Of a stretch of 64,000 bases of DNA, positions 1 through 8,929 are shown one piece after another. Numbering within the stretch: position 1 is the first letter of the stretch; the number at the start of each line of letters is the position of its first letter. A program made the translations under genes and the position numbers. The notes beneath the pieces were generated by a model, which saw nothing but the letters and a program-made list of their open reading frames with translations, had not been told where the DNA came from and did not search any database. The DNA comes from Spongiactinospora rosea (GTDB lineage Bacteria > Actinomycetota > Actinomycetes > Streptosporangiales > Streptosporangiaceae), in the NCBI RefSeq assembly GCF_003315795.1, contig NZ_QMEY01000001.1, positions 682,001-746,000 on the forward strand, written 5' to 3'.

Positions 1-381
1 CTTCGCGCCGCGCCGCCGCAACCCTCCGGCCAGCAGGAAGAACAGGTCGGGCGGGTTGCAGGCGTGCACGACGTCCACGCGCCCGACGCGGCGGGCGAGC
101 CTGCGGGTGTGCCACAGCGCCGCGCCGTACTCCCGCAGGTACCCCAGCGGGCCGCCGGTCGCCGCGCGCAGCGGGTAGCGGTGGATCCGCACCCCGTCGA
201 TCACGGCCTCCGCCTCGGTGTCCCGCTTGGTGCCCTGCGGGCAGATGACGTGCACCTCCCAGCCCGCGTCGCGCAGCGCCAGGCTCTCCTGCCAGACGCG
301 CCGGTCGAAGGGCACCGAGAGGTTCTCGACCAGAATGAGGACCTTGCCGAGCGAGGACGCCTTACCAGCCAAGTCCCACAT
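1..381 (-). CDS. Glycosyltransferase family 4, N-terminal part (runs off the left edge)
   Basis: An open frame of 127 codons with no stop runs from an ATG at 381 to the left edge, so only the N-terminal part is present. It begins with a short lead and then a KVLILVENLSVPFDRRVW-type strand, followed by E-L-A-L-R-D-A-G-W-E-V and a VICPQGTKRDTE segment, the classic N-terminal Rossmann start of GT4 (GT-B fold) sugar transferases. The ATG lies inside the last 20 bases of the upstream dehydrogenase gene, so the two are translationally coupled. With the neighbouring GT2, deacetylase and acyltransferase it belongs to a glycan-assembly locus. Donor and acceptor cannot be told. Confidence 0.8.
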   Translation of the reverse strand, partial: MWDLAGKASSLGKVLILVENLSVPFDRRVWQESLALRDAGWEVHVICPQGTKRDTEAEAVIDGVRIHRYPLRAATGGPLGYLREYGAALWHTRRLARRVGRVDVVHACNPPDLFFLLAGGLRRRGAK

Positions 382-1690
382 ACCCAGGTCGGGCCCGGCG
401 CACGGCGGCGTCGGGGAGGCGGATGAGATCGATGATCACCTGGTCCGGGCCGGCCTTGTCCAGCGCGGTCAGCACGTCGGTGTCCGCGCAGCCGGCCACG
501 CAGATCTCCGCGTGGTCCAAGACGTCGGTGGCGGAGTTGGTCAGCAGTTCGCCCAGGTGGGGGAGGCGGCCCTCGATGTAGGCGCGGTTGGCGCCCATCA
601 GCCGGGACAGGGAGACGTTGGCGTCGTAGATCCGCAGGTCGTAGCCCTTGCCGAGGAGGCGTTCGGCCAGCTCGACCAGCGGGCTCTCGCGCAGGTCGTC
701 GGTGCCGGGCTTGAAGGAGAGGCCGAACAGGCCGATCTTGCGCTTGCCGTAGGAGGCGATCAGCTCGAACGCGCGCCGCAGGTGCTCCTCGTTGGAGGGC
801 AGCACGTTGGACAGCATCGGCACCGAGACGTCGGCGCGGCGGGCCGCGTAGACCAGGCCGCGCAGGTCCTTGGGCAGGCAGGAGCCGCCGAAGGCGAAGC
901 CGGGGCGCAGGTAGGCGGGGCTGACGTTGAGCTTGCGGTCGGCCAGGAAGACGTCCATGACCTGGTGGGAGTCCAGGCCGAGGGCGCGGCAGACGGCGCC
1001 GATCTCGTTGGCGAAGCCGATCTTCACCGCGTGGAACGTGTTGTCCACGTACTTCGTCATCTCGGCGACGGTGACCGGCACCCGGAACACCTCACCGGGT
1101 AATCCCTCGTACAGCGCCGCGACGGTGGCGCCGCTCTCCTCGTCCAGCTCGCCGATGACGGTCTTCGGCGGCTCGTAGAAGTCGCGGACGCTCGTGCCCT
1201 CCCGCAGGAACTCGGGGTTCACCGCCACGCCGAAGTCGATCCCGGGAGTGAGCTGCGACGCCTTGGACAGGATCGGCACCAGCAGCTCCTCGCAGGTGCC
1301 CGGCAGCATGGTGCTGCGGAACACCACGGTGTGCCGCGGTTCGTCCGGCGACCGGGCGGCCAGGGCCCGGCCGATCTGCTCGGCCACCCGCTCCAGGTAG
1401 ACCGTGGACAGGCTCCCGTTGGGCGCGGAGGGGGTGCCCACGCAGATGAGCGATACGTCCGATCCCGCGATGGCCTCGTCCACGTCGGTGGTCGCCCGCA
1501 GCGCGCCGGAGCGCACCACCTCGGCGGTCAGCTCACCGATCCGCTCCTCGACCACGGGGGCCTTGCCGCTCGCGATGAGGGCGACCTTGTCCGGGTTGGC
1601 GTCGATGCCGATGACCTGGTGACCCCGCGCCGCCAGGCACGCGGCGGACACCGACCCCACATAGCCCAGACCGAAAACGCTGATCCGCAC
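362..1690 (-). CDS. UDP-glucose/GDP-mannose dehydrogenase family protein (AlgD-like)
   Basis: Oxidises a nucleotide sugar (GDP-mannose or UDP-glucose) to the uronic acid with NAD in two steps. The 442-residue protein opens with the NAD-binding RISVFGLGYVGS motif. It carries FICVGTPS-like and GFAFGGSCLPKD motifs, the latter holding the catalytic Cys, and ends with the GLSFKPGTDDLRESP C-terminal Rossmann signature. The wording around the catalytic Cys (YLRPGFAFGGSCLPKD) is closer to AlgD-type GDP-mannose 6-dehydrogenases than to typical UDP-glucose dehydrogenases, so I favour GDP-mannose. I chose the GTG at 1690 because it is preceded by GGAGGGG; an ATG-like longer form to 1771 adds 27 unrelated residues. 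The downstream GT4 gene overlaps its end. Confidence 0.88.
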   Translation of the reverse strand: MRISVFGLGYVGSVSAACLAARGHQVIGIDANPDKVALIASGKAPVVEERIGELTAEVVRSGALRATTDVDEAIAGSDVSLICVGTPSAPNGSLSTVYLERVAEQIGRALAARSPDEPRHTVVFRSTMLPGTCEELLVPILSKASQLTPGIDFGVAVNPEFLREGTSVRDFYEPPKTVIGELDEESGATVAALYEGLPGEVFRVPVTVAEMTKYVDNTFHAVKIGFANEIGAVCRALGLDSHQVMDVFLADRKLNVSPAYLRPGFAFGGSCLPKDLRGLVYAARRADVSVPMLSNVLPSNEEHLRRAFELIASYGKRKIGLFGLSFKPGTDDLRESPLVELAERLLGKGYDLRIYDANVSLSRLMGANRAYIEGRLPHLGELLTNSATDVLDHAEICVAGCADTDVLTALDKAGPDQVIIDLIRLPDAAVRRARPGYVGLGW

Positions 1691-1959
1691 GCTGAACCCA
1701 GCCCCTCCATCGCTCGCGGACACCGCGGAGCGGGAGGTGAAATATCCGGTGTTCCCCCGACTCCACCGCATATATCGCCGCAGCGTGACGGGTCGTTACG
1801 CCGGGAATGGAAAGGGGTTCGCCGGGCCTCGCGCGGGCCACCGGATCCGGGATGTGGGCCCCGCATTGTAAGCCCTGATAGTAGGATTTAGCGCAGTATC
1901 CGGTCTCGCGGGCGATCGGCTCCCCATTCGTGCTGGACGTTCATCGTATTGAGGGTCTG

Positions 1960-3063
1960 ATGGCAGAGGGTCGTAGCGGATCACCGCAGGTGACGGGCGT
2001 CGTTTCGGCGCGGCAGCCGCCGGTCAGGCTGCCATCATTGACCGGATTGCGGTGGTTTGCCGCATTTGCAGTGTTCGGTTTTCACATACGGAACATCGGG
2101 CTTACCGACGAACCGGTCATCGCCCGCCTGCTCTCCGTCTTATTCGGGCCGGGTTCATCGGGCGTCCCGTTCTTCTTCATCCTCTCCGGGATGGTCCTCA
2201 CATGGTCGGCGCGCGGCGGAATGCCGGCCACCGCCTTCTGGCGCCGCCGCGCCGCCCGCATCCTGCCCAACCATGTGATCACCTGGGTCGGCGCGCTCGC
2301 GCTGCTGTACGTCGCGGGCGAGGCGGTCGCCCCCGGCCCCGCGCTCAGCGGCCTCTTCCTCACCCAGGCGTGGGTCCCGGACGAGGGCTACTACTTCGCG
2401 GCCAACACCCCCGCCTGGTCACTGTCGTGCGAGCTGGCCTTCTACGCCGCGTTCCCGCTGCTGCTGCCCGTGGTCCGGCGCATACCGAAGAACCGGCTGT
2501 GGGCGGCGGCGGCCCTTCTGCTCGCCGGGGTATGGCTGGTGCCGCTGGCCACGCTGGCGCTGCCCACAGAGCCGGGATACTGGTTCGTCTGGATCTTCCC
2601 GATCCCGCGCGCGCTGGAGTTCGCGCTCGGCATGACCATCGCGCTGATGGTGCAGGAAGGCCGCTGGCGTGGTCCCGGGCTGCTGGTGTCCGGCGCGCTG
2701 GTGGTGGCGGCCTACTTCACGGTCCCCTACGTCTGGCCCGCCTGGAGCTGGGTGGCCTGGATGGCCGGGCCGTACGCGGTGCTGATCGCCGCGGCGGCGA
2801 CCTCCGACGTGCGCGGCAGCAGGTCGCCGCTGCGCGCGCGGTCACTGGTCTGGCTGGGTGAGGTGTCGTTCGCCTTCTACCTGGTGCACGCGACCGTCAT
2901 CCGGGTCGTCGCCCGGCTCGCCGGGGAGCACCTGCCGACGTCCGCCGCGGTGGCGATCATGCTGGCCACGCTGGTGCTCGCGGTCGCCACGGCGTGGGCG
3001 CTCTACCGGCTGGTGGAGCGCCCGCTCGAACGACGGCTGGGCAGGCCCCGCCTCACCGGCTGA
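1960..3063 (+). CDS. Acyltransferase 3 family membrane protein (OafA/YrhL type)
   Basis: Integral-membrane O-acyltransferase that probably adds acetyl or another acyl group to a surface polysaccharide or lipid. The 367-residue protein starts the family domain with LTGLRWFAAFAVFGFHI, whose His is the usual catalytic residue. About ten hydrophobic helices follow (for example ITWVGALALLYVAG and LVWLGEVSFAFYLVHATV). The ATG at 1960 sits 4 nt after GAGGG; an in-frame GTG at 1930 lacks a ribosome site. The gene is divergent from the dehydrogenase, and its last bases overlap the end of the converging GNAT gene by 11 bp. The overlap suggests no terminator between them. Confidence 0.87.
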   Translation: MAEGRSGSPQVTGVVSARQPPVRLPSLTGLRWFAAFAVFGFHIRNIGLTDEPVIARLLSVLFGPGSSGVPFFFILSGMVLTWSARGGMPATAFWRRRAARILPNHVITWVGALALLYVAGEAVAPGPALSGLFLTQAWVPDEGYYFAANTPAWSLSCELAFYAAFPLLLPVVRRIPKNRLWAAAALLLAGVWLVPLATLALPTEPGYWFVWIFPIPRALEFALGMTIALMVQEGRWRGPGLLVSGALVVAAYFTVPYVWPAWSWVAWMAGPYAVLIAAAATSDVRGSRSPLRARSLVWLGEVSFAFYLVHATVIRVVARLAGEHLPTSAAVAIMLATLVLAVATAWALYRLVERPLERRLGRPRLTG

Positions 3064-4126
3064 TGGACCGCAGGGAGCGCATCGCCCGCCGCAGCGCCGG
3101 GGCGAGCGGCGAGCGCTTCACCGCGGCCCGCACCGCGAGGCCCGCCCGGCGTACCAGGCGGCCGGTCGCGCCCCTGGTCACCATGCCCTGGCTCACGGTG
3201 TACTCGCCGGTCTTGGCCCGGCGCTTGTAGTCGTCCTCGCCGCGCCCGAGGTCGATGCGGGTCAGCCCCAGCTCCGGAGCGGCGGCCAGGATCTCGCGCA
3301 GCAGGATCCAGCCCGGCGACAGGTTGCCGAAGGCCGGGTCGTAGACCGGGAACCACCAGTGCAGCACGCCGTCCGAACGCATCCCGAAGTGCGCGGCCAG
3401 CAGGTGCGGCCCGGCGTGGACCGTGGACAGCATCCCGGAGAAGCCCGGGTCGCCGGTGTGCAGCAGCCGGGTCATCAGCTCGCGGCGGCCCGGCATCGCG
3501 AAGTAGTCACGGACTCCGGTCGCGGCGTACATCTCGCGCTTGCGCTCGATCACCCGCGCCAGGGACTCCTCGTCCACCGACCGCGCCTCGAAGCGGACCT
3601 GCCCGAGTTCGCGCCCGGCCTTGTTGGTGCCCCGCCGGGCCTCGGCCATCTTGTCCTTGCCGCTGCGCGAGGCCCGGCTCAGGTAGCCGTCGAGCCCGCC
3701 GGTCGCGTCGACGTACGGGGAGACCATCCGCGACTCCACCCACGGCTCGAACTCCTCCAGCCCGGCGAGCCCGTCGCGCAGGTGGTCGAAGGCGTACTGC
3801 CGCACGCCGCCGGTCAGCAGCGCGGCGAGCGGGAACGCGAAGCCCGGCTCGGCGATCGGGCCCTGGAAGTCGGCGGCGGGCCAGCCCATCGGCCGGATCA
3901 GGGAACGTTCCCGGTGGTAGGGCAGCAGCCCGCGGACCCGCCCGGTCGCGTCGCGGCCGACCGCCACCAGCACCTCGTTGCCGGTGGCGTGGACGGCGGC
4001 GGCGAACCCCGGATGGAAACAGGGACTGTCGAGCCTGGGGTCGGCGGCCCGGATCGAGTGCCAGGCGTCCAGCTCCTCGGCCCCCAGAACGTCGTAGCGG
4101 ACCGTTCGCACGGTGGTCAGGGTCAT
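3053..4126 (-). CDS. CelD/BcsL-like GNAT acyltransferase (FemAB-type fold)
   Basis: A 357-residue soluble protein of the Acetyltransf_6 (CelD/FemAB-like double-GNAT) type. The diagnostic part is the second GNAT half: RVIERKREMYAATG, then GFSGMLSTVHAGPHLLAAHFG, then HWWFPVYDPAFGNLSPG, then the LGLTRIDLGRGEDDYKRRAKTGEY stretch in which the family has a conserved D-x-G-x-G/E-x-Y-K core. Such proteins occur in polysaccharide loci and are thought to transfer acyl or aminoacyl groups to a sugar intermediate. It is in the same direction as the GT2 gene (19-bp gap) and likely co-transcribed with it. The exact substrate is unknown. Confidence 0.8.
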   Translation of the reverse strand: MTLTTVRTVRYDVLGAEELDAWHSIRAADPRLDSPCFHPGFAAAVHATGNEVLVAVGRDATGRVRGLLPYHRERSLIRPMGWPAADFQGPIAEPGFAFPLAALLTGGVRQYAFDHLRDGLAGLEEFEPWVESRMVSPYVDATGGLDGYLSRASRSGKDKMAEARRGTNKAGRELGQVRFEARSVDEESLARVIERKREMYAATGVRDYFAMPGRRELMTRLLHTGDPGFSGMLSTVHAGPHLLAAHFGMRSDGVLHWWFPVYDPAFGNLSPGWILLREILAAAPELGLTRIDLGRGEDDYKRRAKTGEYTVSQGMVTRGATGRLVRRAGLAVRAAVKRSPLAPALRRAMRSLRSISR

Positions 4127-4145
4127 ACTCCCGTCTGGGCCATTG

Positions 4146-5090
4146 CTAGGGCATACGGACGCGTGAGGGCCGCAGCAGCGCCGCGACGGAGGCCCGGGCG
4201 GTGGGCCGGCCCGCCACGGCCCGCAGCGACTCGCCCAGGATCACCGCCAGGTAGTAGGGCACCGCGGGCAGCGCCCCCCGCCGCCTGCGGAACAGCCGGA
4301 CCTTGTTGACCACCAGCAGCGCGGCCAGCCTCGGGCTGGTCCCGGACTCGCCGCCGATGTGCTCGACCACCGCCGACGGCTCGTACCAGAGCGTCCAGCC
4401 CTTGTCGGCGGCGCGCAGGGCGTACTCGGTCTCCTCGCTGTAGAGGAAGAACGACTCGTCCCACGGGCCGATCTCGCGCAGCGCCCGGACCGACATCATC
4501 ATCGCCGCGCCGGTCGCCCACGGCCACACCGCGCCCTCCGGCCCGTCGTAGTCGCGCGGGTCGGTGGACATCTCGCCGAGTGTGCCGATCCGGCCCGCCC
4601 ACCCGCCGCCCATCAGCCCGGTGGCCAGCGCCCTGAAGATCGCGGGCGTGCGGTGCAGCGAGGGTTGCAGCGAGCCGTCCGGGTTGACCAGCTTGGGGGC
4701 GGTGATCCCGCGCCCGGCCGGGCCGAGGGCCTGGGCCAGCGTGGTCACCGTGCCGGGACGCACCCGGCAGTCGGGGTTGAGCACCATCACTGCGTCGAGC
4801 GCTTCGAGATCCAGCGCCGCCACTCCGGCGTTGATCGCGGCGGCGTAGCCGGCGTTCCTGCCGACCTGCACGACGCGGACCGGCAGACCGTCACCGGCCG
4901 CGCGCTCGGCGATGGCCACCGAGTCGTCGGCGGAGGCGTTGTCGGCGACCACCACGCTGGTGAGCCGCGCGTCCCTGGCCCCGGCCGGCAGTGACTCCAG
5001 GCAGGCGCCGATGACGGCGGCGCTGTTGTAGGTCACGATGACCACGGCGATCCGCGGACCCTCGGGGCCCGCTGTGACATGCTCGGACAT
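4146..5090 (-). CDS. Glycosyltransferase family 2 (rhamnosyltransferase-like)
   Basis: A 314-residue GT-A glycosyltransferase. It begins with RIAVVIVTYNSAAVIGACL, has the DNASADDS and NAGYAAAINAG motifs, and uses VLNPDCRV as its DxD-like metal/nucleotide site. EETEYALRA-D-KGW and a C-terminal basic stretch follow; this arrangement is typical of GT2 enzymes that transfer rhamnose or related sugars onto a lipid-linked glycan. I chose the ATG at 5090 because GAGGAGG lies 5 nt upstream; the longer open frame to 5237 only adds sequence overlapping the deacetylase gene. The gap to the deacetylase stop is 11 bp, so the genes form an operon. Confidence 0.88.
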   Translation of the reverse strand: MSEHVTAGPEGPRIAVVIVTYNSAAVIGACLESLPAGARDARLTSVVVADNASADDSVAIAERAAGDGLPVRVVQVGRNAGYAAAINAGVAALDLEALDAVMVLNPDCRVRPGTVTTLAQALGPAGRGITAPKLVNPDGSLQPSLHRTPAIFRALATGLMGGGWAGRIGTLGEMSTDPRDYDGPEGAVWPWATGAAMMMSVRALREIGPWDESFFLYSEETEYALRAADKGWTLWYEPSAVVEHIGGESGTSPRLAALLVVNKVRLFRRRRGALPAVPYYLAVILGESLRAVAGRPTARASVAALLRPSRVRMP

Positions 5091-5101
5091 GGCCTCCTCC
5101 C

Positions 5102-5770
5102 TCAGCCTCGTAACCGTTTGAAGGCGCGCGCCGCGGTCCCGCGGGCGCGGCCGTACACCGATGGGGTGCCGTTGAGCACCCGGTCGAGCCAGTCCTGGTC
5201 GAGGTCGGGGCCGATGCTCGTGCGGGTCTGGAGCCACGTTCCGGGCCTGGCCCGCCCGCCGTCGCTGGTGTAGGCGCGGGTGATCCTCGACTCGCGCATC
5301 CTGCGCAGCACATGGCGGTCATAGGAGCCGAACGGGATGGCCACCCGCGACACCGGGTGCCCCACCAGACCGGCCAGCACCCGCCCGGCCTCGATCATCT
5401 CCCGCTCGACGTCCTCCACGCTCAGCAGCCGCCAGTCGCGGTGCGCCCAGCCGTGCGACCCGATCCGCATCCCGGCCGCGGTCAGCTCGCGCACGCCGTC
5501 CGCGTCGACCCTGCCCGGCTCGCCGAGCAGCCCCGCGCACACGAAGAACTCCGCGGTCAGCCCGCGTTCGAGCAGCCTGGGCAGGGCGATCTCGACGTCG
5601 GAGGCGTTGCCGTCATCGAAGGTGATCCGCACGTCGCCGCGGCCCACGGCCGCGTCGAGCATGCGCTCGAACTGCTCCACCTCGACCCAGACCTCATCCT
5701 CCCCGGGATCCAGCTCGCGGACGACGGGACCGATTCCGTGCACAGTGACATTGACGATCGAACCCGCCAT
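5102..5770 (-). CDS. Polysaccharide deacetylase (NodB-homology domain)
   Basis: Predicted metal-dependent deacetylase (CE4) acting on an N- or O-acetylated sugar. The 222-residue protein has the metal/base motif RITFDDGNAS near residue 50, then GSHGWAHRDW (the H-x3-H metal motif) near residue 120, and a conserved VAIPFGSYD motif (equivalent of RPPYG). No signal peptide is visible, suggesting action on a cytoplasmic or membrane-face lipid-linked sugar. The ATG at 5770 has a GGTGGGG site close upstream; the longer reading to 5803 adds 11 residues. It sits between the epimerase and the GT2 genes in one operon. Confidence 0.85.
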   Translation of the reverse strand: MAGSIVNVTVHGIGPVVRELDPGEDEVWVEVEQFERMLDAAVGRGDVRITFDDGNASDVEIALPRLLERGLTAEFFVCAGLLGEPGRVDADGVRELTAAGMRIGSHGWAHRDWRLLSVEDVEREMIEAGRVLAGLVGHPVSRVAIPFGSYDRHVLRRMRESRITRAYTSDGGRARPGTWLQTRTSIGPDLDQDWLDRVLNGTPSVYGRARGTAARAFKRLRG

Positions 5771-5833
5771 TTCCCCACCCTCGCATCCCCGGCTCACCGT
5801 CATATCGGGATGTCCGGCGTCCGGTGTTACACG

Positions 5834-6778
5834 TCATTCGGCGGCGGGCGGCTCGGATCTGGAACGGTCCGCGTACCACGCCACGGTGGCGCGCAGCCCG
5901 TCCGTCAGCGGCGTGGCCGGACGCCAGCCGAGCACCTCGGCGGCGGCGCCCACATCGGCGATCTGGGGGTTGTCCAGCGGGCGGTCCGGCCGCGCGCCGA
6001 ACCTCGGCTGCCCCGCCCCGCCGACGATCCGGGTGATCCGCTCGACGGTCTCCTTGATCGAGACCCGGTGGCCGGAGCCGATGTCGAAGACCTGCCCGGC
6101 GGCCTTCTCCGCGGACGCCGCCGCGAGGAACGCCTCCACCACGTCGTCCACGTAGACCCAGTCGATCATCCGGGTGCCACTGGACAGCTCGGGGTCGCGG
6201 CCCTGGAGCAGCGCCCTGGTGACGTACGGCACCAGCCGCCGCGGCTCGTCCTTGCCCGGTCCGTAGACCATGGCCACCCGGAGCACGGTCACCGGGACGT
6301 CCCACAGTCCGTGGAACATCCGCGCGTAGCCGGTCGCGGCCCACTTGGCCGCCGCGTACGGCGAACACGGCACCGCGTCGCCCTCCCGGGCCTCCTCCAC
6401 GGACCCCGCGAGGATCACCTTGGTCCCCGTCCCGGCCCCGGCGACGGCGGACATCAAATTGACCGCGGCGCCCAGGTTGGCGTGCAGCGTGGGCAGCACC
6501 GCGTTGTGGTCCCGGGTGCCGGTGACCTCGCTGGCCAGGTGGAAGAGCACGTCGGGGCGCGCGGCCCTGATCAGGTTGCCCGCGGCCTCCGGATCGGTGA
6601 GGTCGGCGGTGTGCCAGACCTCTCCCGCCGCCTGCGCCTGCGGTCTGCGGCTCACAGCGTGTACCTCGGCGTCCAGAGCCACCAGCCTGGCGACCAGCCG
6701 GTCACCGATGAAGCCGGTGGCGCCGGTGACGAGCGCCCGCTTGCCGTACCAGTCCCATGGTCCCTCGGCAGGGGCCAT
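5834..6778 (-). CDS. NAD-dependent epimerase/dehydratase (extended SDR)
   Basis: A 314-residue extended short-chain dehydrogenase acting on a nucleotide sugar. The N-terminus has the GATGFIG dinucleotide-binding motif; the catalytic pair is in PCSPYAAAKWAATGY (Y-x3-K); and the C-terminal half has DWVYVDDVVEAFL and a GSGHRVSIKE segment typical of sugar-nucleotide epimerases and reductases (for example GDP-6-deoxy-mannose reductases). The ATG at 6778 is preceded by GGAGGA at 5 nt; an upstream in-frame start at 6820 is less likely. It is the first gene of the leftward glycan operon. The 267 bp before it (to 7045) hold a relatively A+T-rich stretch near 6870-6890 that may contain the promoter. 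Confidence 0.87.
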   Translation of the reverse strand: MAPAEGPWDWYGKRALVTGATGFIGDRLVARLVALDAEVHAVSRRPQAQAAGEVWHTADLTDPEAAGNLIRAARPDVLFHLASEVTGTRDHNAVLPTLHANLGAAVNLMSAVAGAGTGTKVILAGSVEEAREGDAVPCSPYAAAKWAATGYARMFHGLWDVPVTVLRVAMVYGPGKDEPRRLVPYVTRALLQGRDPELSSGTRMIDWVYVDDVVEAFLAAASAEKAAGQVFDIGSGHRVSIKETVERITRIVGGAGQPRFGARPDRPLDNPQIADVGAAAEVLGWRPATPLTDGLRATVAWYADRSRSEPPAAE

Positions 6779-7045
6779 CCGGATCCTCCTCACGGATTCG
6801 GCATCGGCGAACGCACTCACATTAGTCGGGAGCTTGCGGCGACGGAACAGGAATCAGCGCGAATTCGGATCTATAGATTTATTTGGCGAGGTCAGCGGCG
6901 ATGTAGTGGCCTGATCCGGACGTCCTGCGATCGTTTCTGCGGAGGCTCGGCGAGATCATCGAAATTCCACGTCCGAAATCAGATAATGCGTGGAATTCCT
7001 TCTCAGATATGAAACCTTTTCAGGTCGCCAGACGGCGATTCAGGT

Positions 7046-7849
7046 CTACCAGATCGCGTGGAAATGGTGGACCGGACCGCGGCCGTGCCCGACCCCGAGC
7101 GTGTCGGCCGCGCGCAGCGCGCCGGTCAGGTAGTCCTTCGCCGCGCGGACGGCGTCCGGCCACCCCTCGTGGCGCGGACGCAGCGCCGCGATCGCCGACG
7201 ACAGCGTGCAGCCGGTGCCGTGCGTGTTGCGGGTCGGCACCCGCGGCGCGGTCATCTCGATCTCCTCCTCGCCGGTCAGCAGGAGGTCCACGCACTCCTC
7301 GCCGTCGAGGTGGCCGCCCTTGAGCAGCACCCGCCGCACGCCCAGGCCGAGCAGCCGCCGGGCCTGGTCGCGCATCTCGTCGAGGGTCTTGGCCTCCGGC
7401 TCGCCGAGCAGGTCGGCGGCCTCGGGCAGGTTGGGGGTGATCAGGTCGGCCAGCGGCAGCAGCTCCTCGCGCAGCGAGGACACCGCCTCCGCGGCCAGCA
7501 GCCGGTCGCCGCTCTTGGCGACCATCACCGGGTCGAGCACGACGTACGGCGGGCGGTAGGCCCGCAGCGCCGAGGCGACCGCCCGGGTGACCCGGGCGTC
7601 GCTCAGCATGCCGATCTTCACGGCGTCCGCGGGGACGTCGGTCAGCAGCGTGTCGAGCTGCTGGGTGACGAACTCCGCGGGCACCTCATGGATGGCGCGC
7701 ACGCCGGTGGTGGTCTGCGCGACGAGCGCGGTCACCACCGTCATGCCGTACGCGCCGAGCGCGGAGAACGCCTTCAGGTCGGCCTGGATGCCCGCGCCGC
7801 CGCTCGGGTCGGTGCCGGCGATGGACAGCACCTTGGGAATGCCGGTCAC
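7046..7849 (-). CDS. thiD: Hydroxymethylpyrimidine/phosphomethylpyrimidine kinase
   Basis: Phosphorylates 4-amino-5-hydroxymethyl-2-methylpyrimidine and its monophosphate in thiamine biosynthesis. The 267-residue protein has the family start VLSIAGTDPSGGAGIQADLKAF, the DPVMVAKSGDRLL block, the LITPNLPEAADLLG block and the anion-hole/catalytic motif TRNTHGTGCTLSSAIAA. The start is a GTG with AGGAGGA 7 nt upstream. It is the last gene of the leftward korA-korB-thiD group (33-bp gap after korB); the link to KOR may be that KOR needs thiamine diphosphate. No TPP riboswitch is visible upstream of it. Confidence 0.95.
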   Translation of the reverse strand: MTGIPKVLSIAGTDPSGGAGIQADLKAFSALGAYGMTVVTALVAQTTTGVRAIHEVPAEFVTQQLDTLLTDVPADAVKIGMLSDARVTRAVASALRAYRPPYVVLDPVMVAKSGDRLLAAEAVSSLREELLPLADLITPNLPEAADLLGEPEAKTLDEMRDQARRLLGLGVRRVLLKGGHLDGEECVDLLLTGEEEIEMTAPRVPTRNTHGTGCTLSSAIAALRPRHEGWPDAVRAAKDYLTGALRAADTLGVGHGRGPVHHFHAIW

Positions 7850-7882
7850 GGGTATCCTCCTTCGCCAGCCCGGTCGCGCTCG

Positions 7883-8921
<1,039 letters not shown>

Positions 8922-8929
<8 letters not shown>

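Noticed and set aside
2858..4309. 483-residue plus-strand open frame opposite the GNAT gene
   Set aside because: Antisense to the CelD-like gene and the acyltransferase end; composition is typical of a shadow frame.
7850..7882. TPP riboswitch for thiD or korAB
   Set aside because: The 33-bp gap is far too short, and the region upstream of korA lacks the conserved TPP-aptamer blocks.
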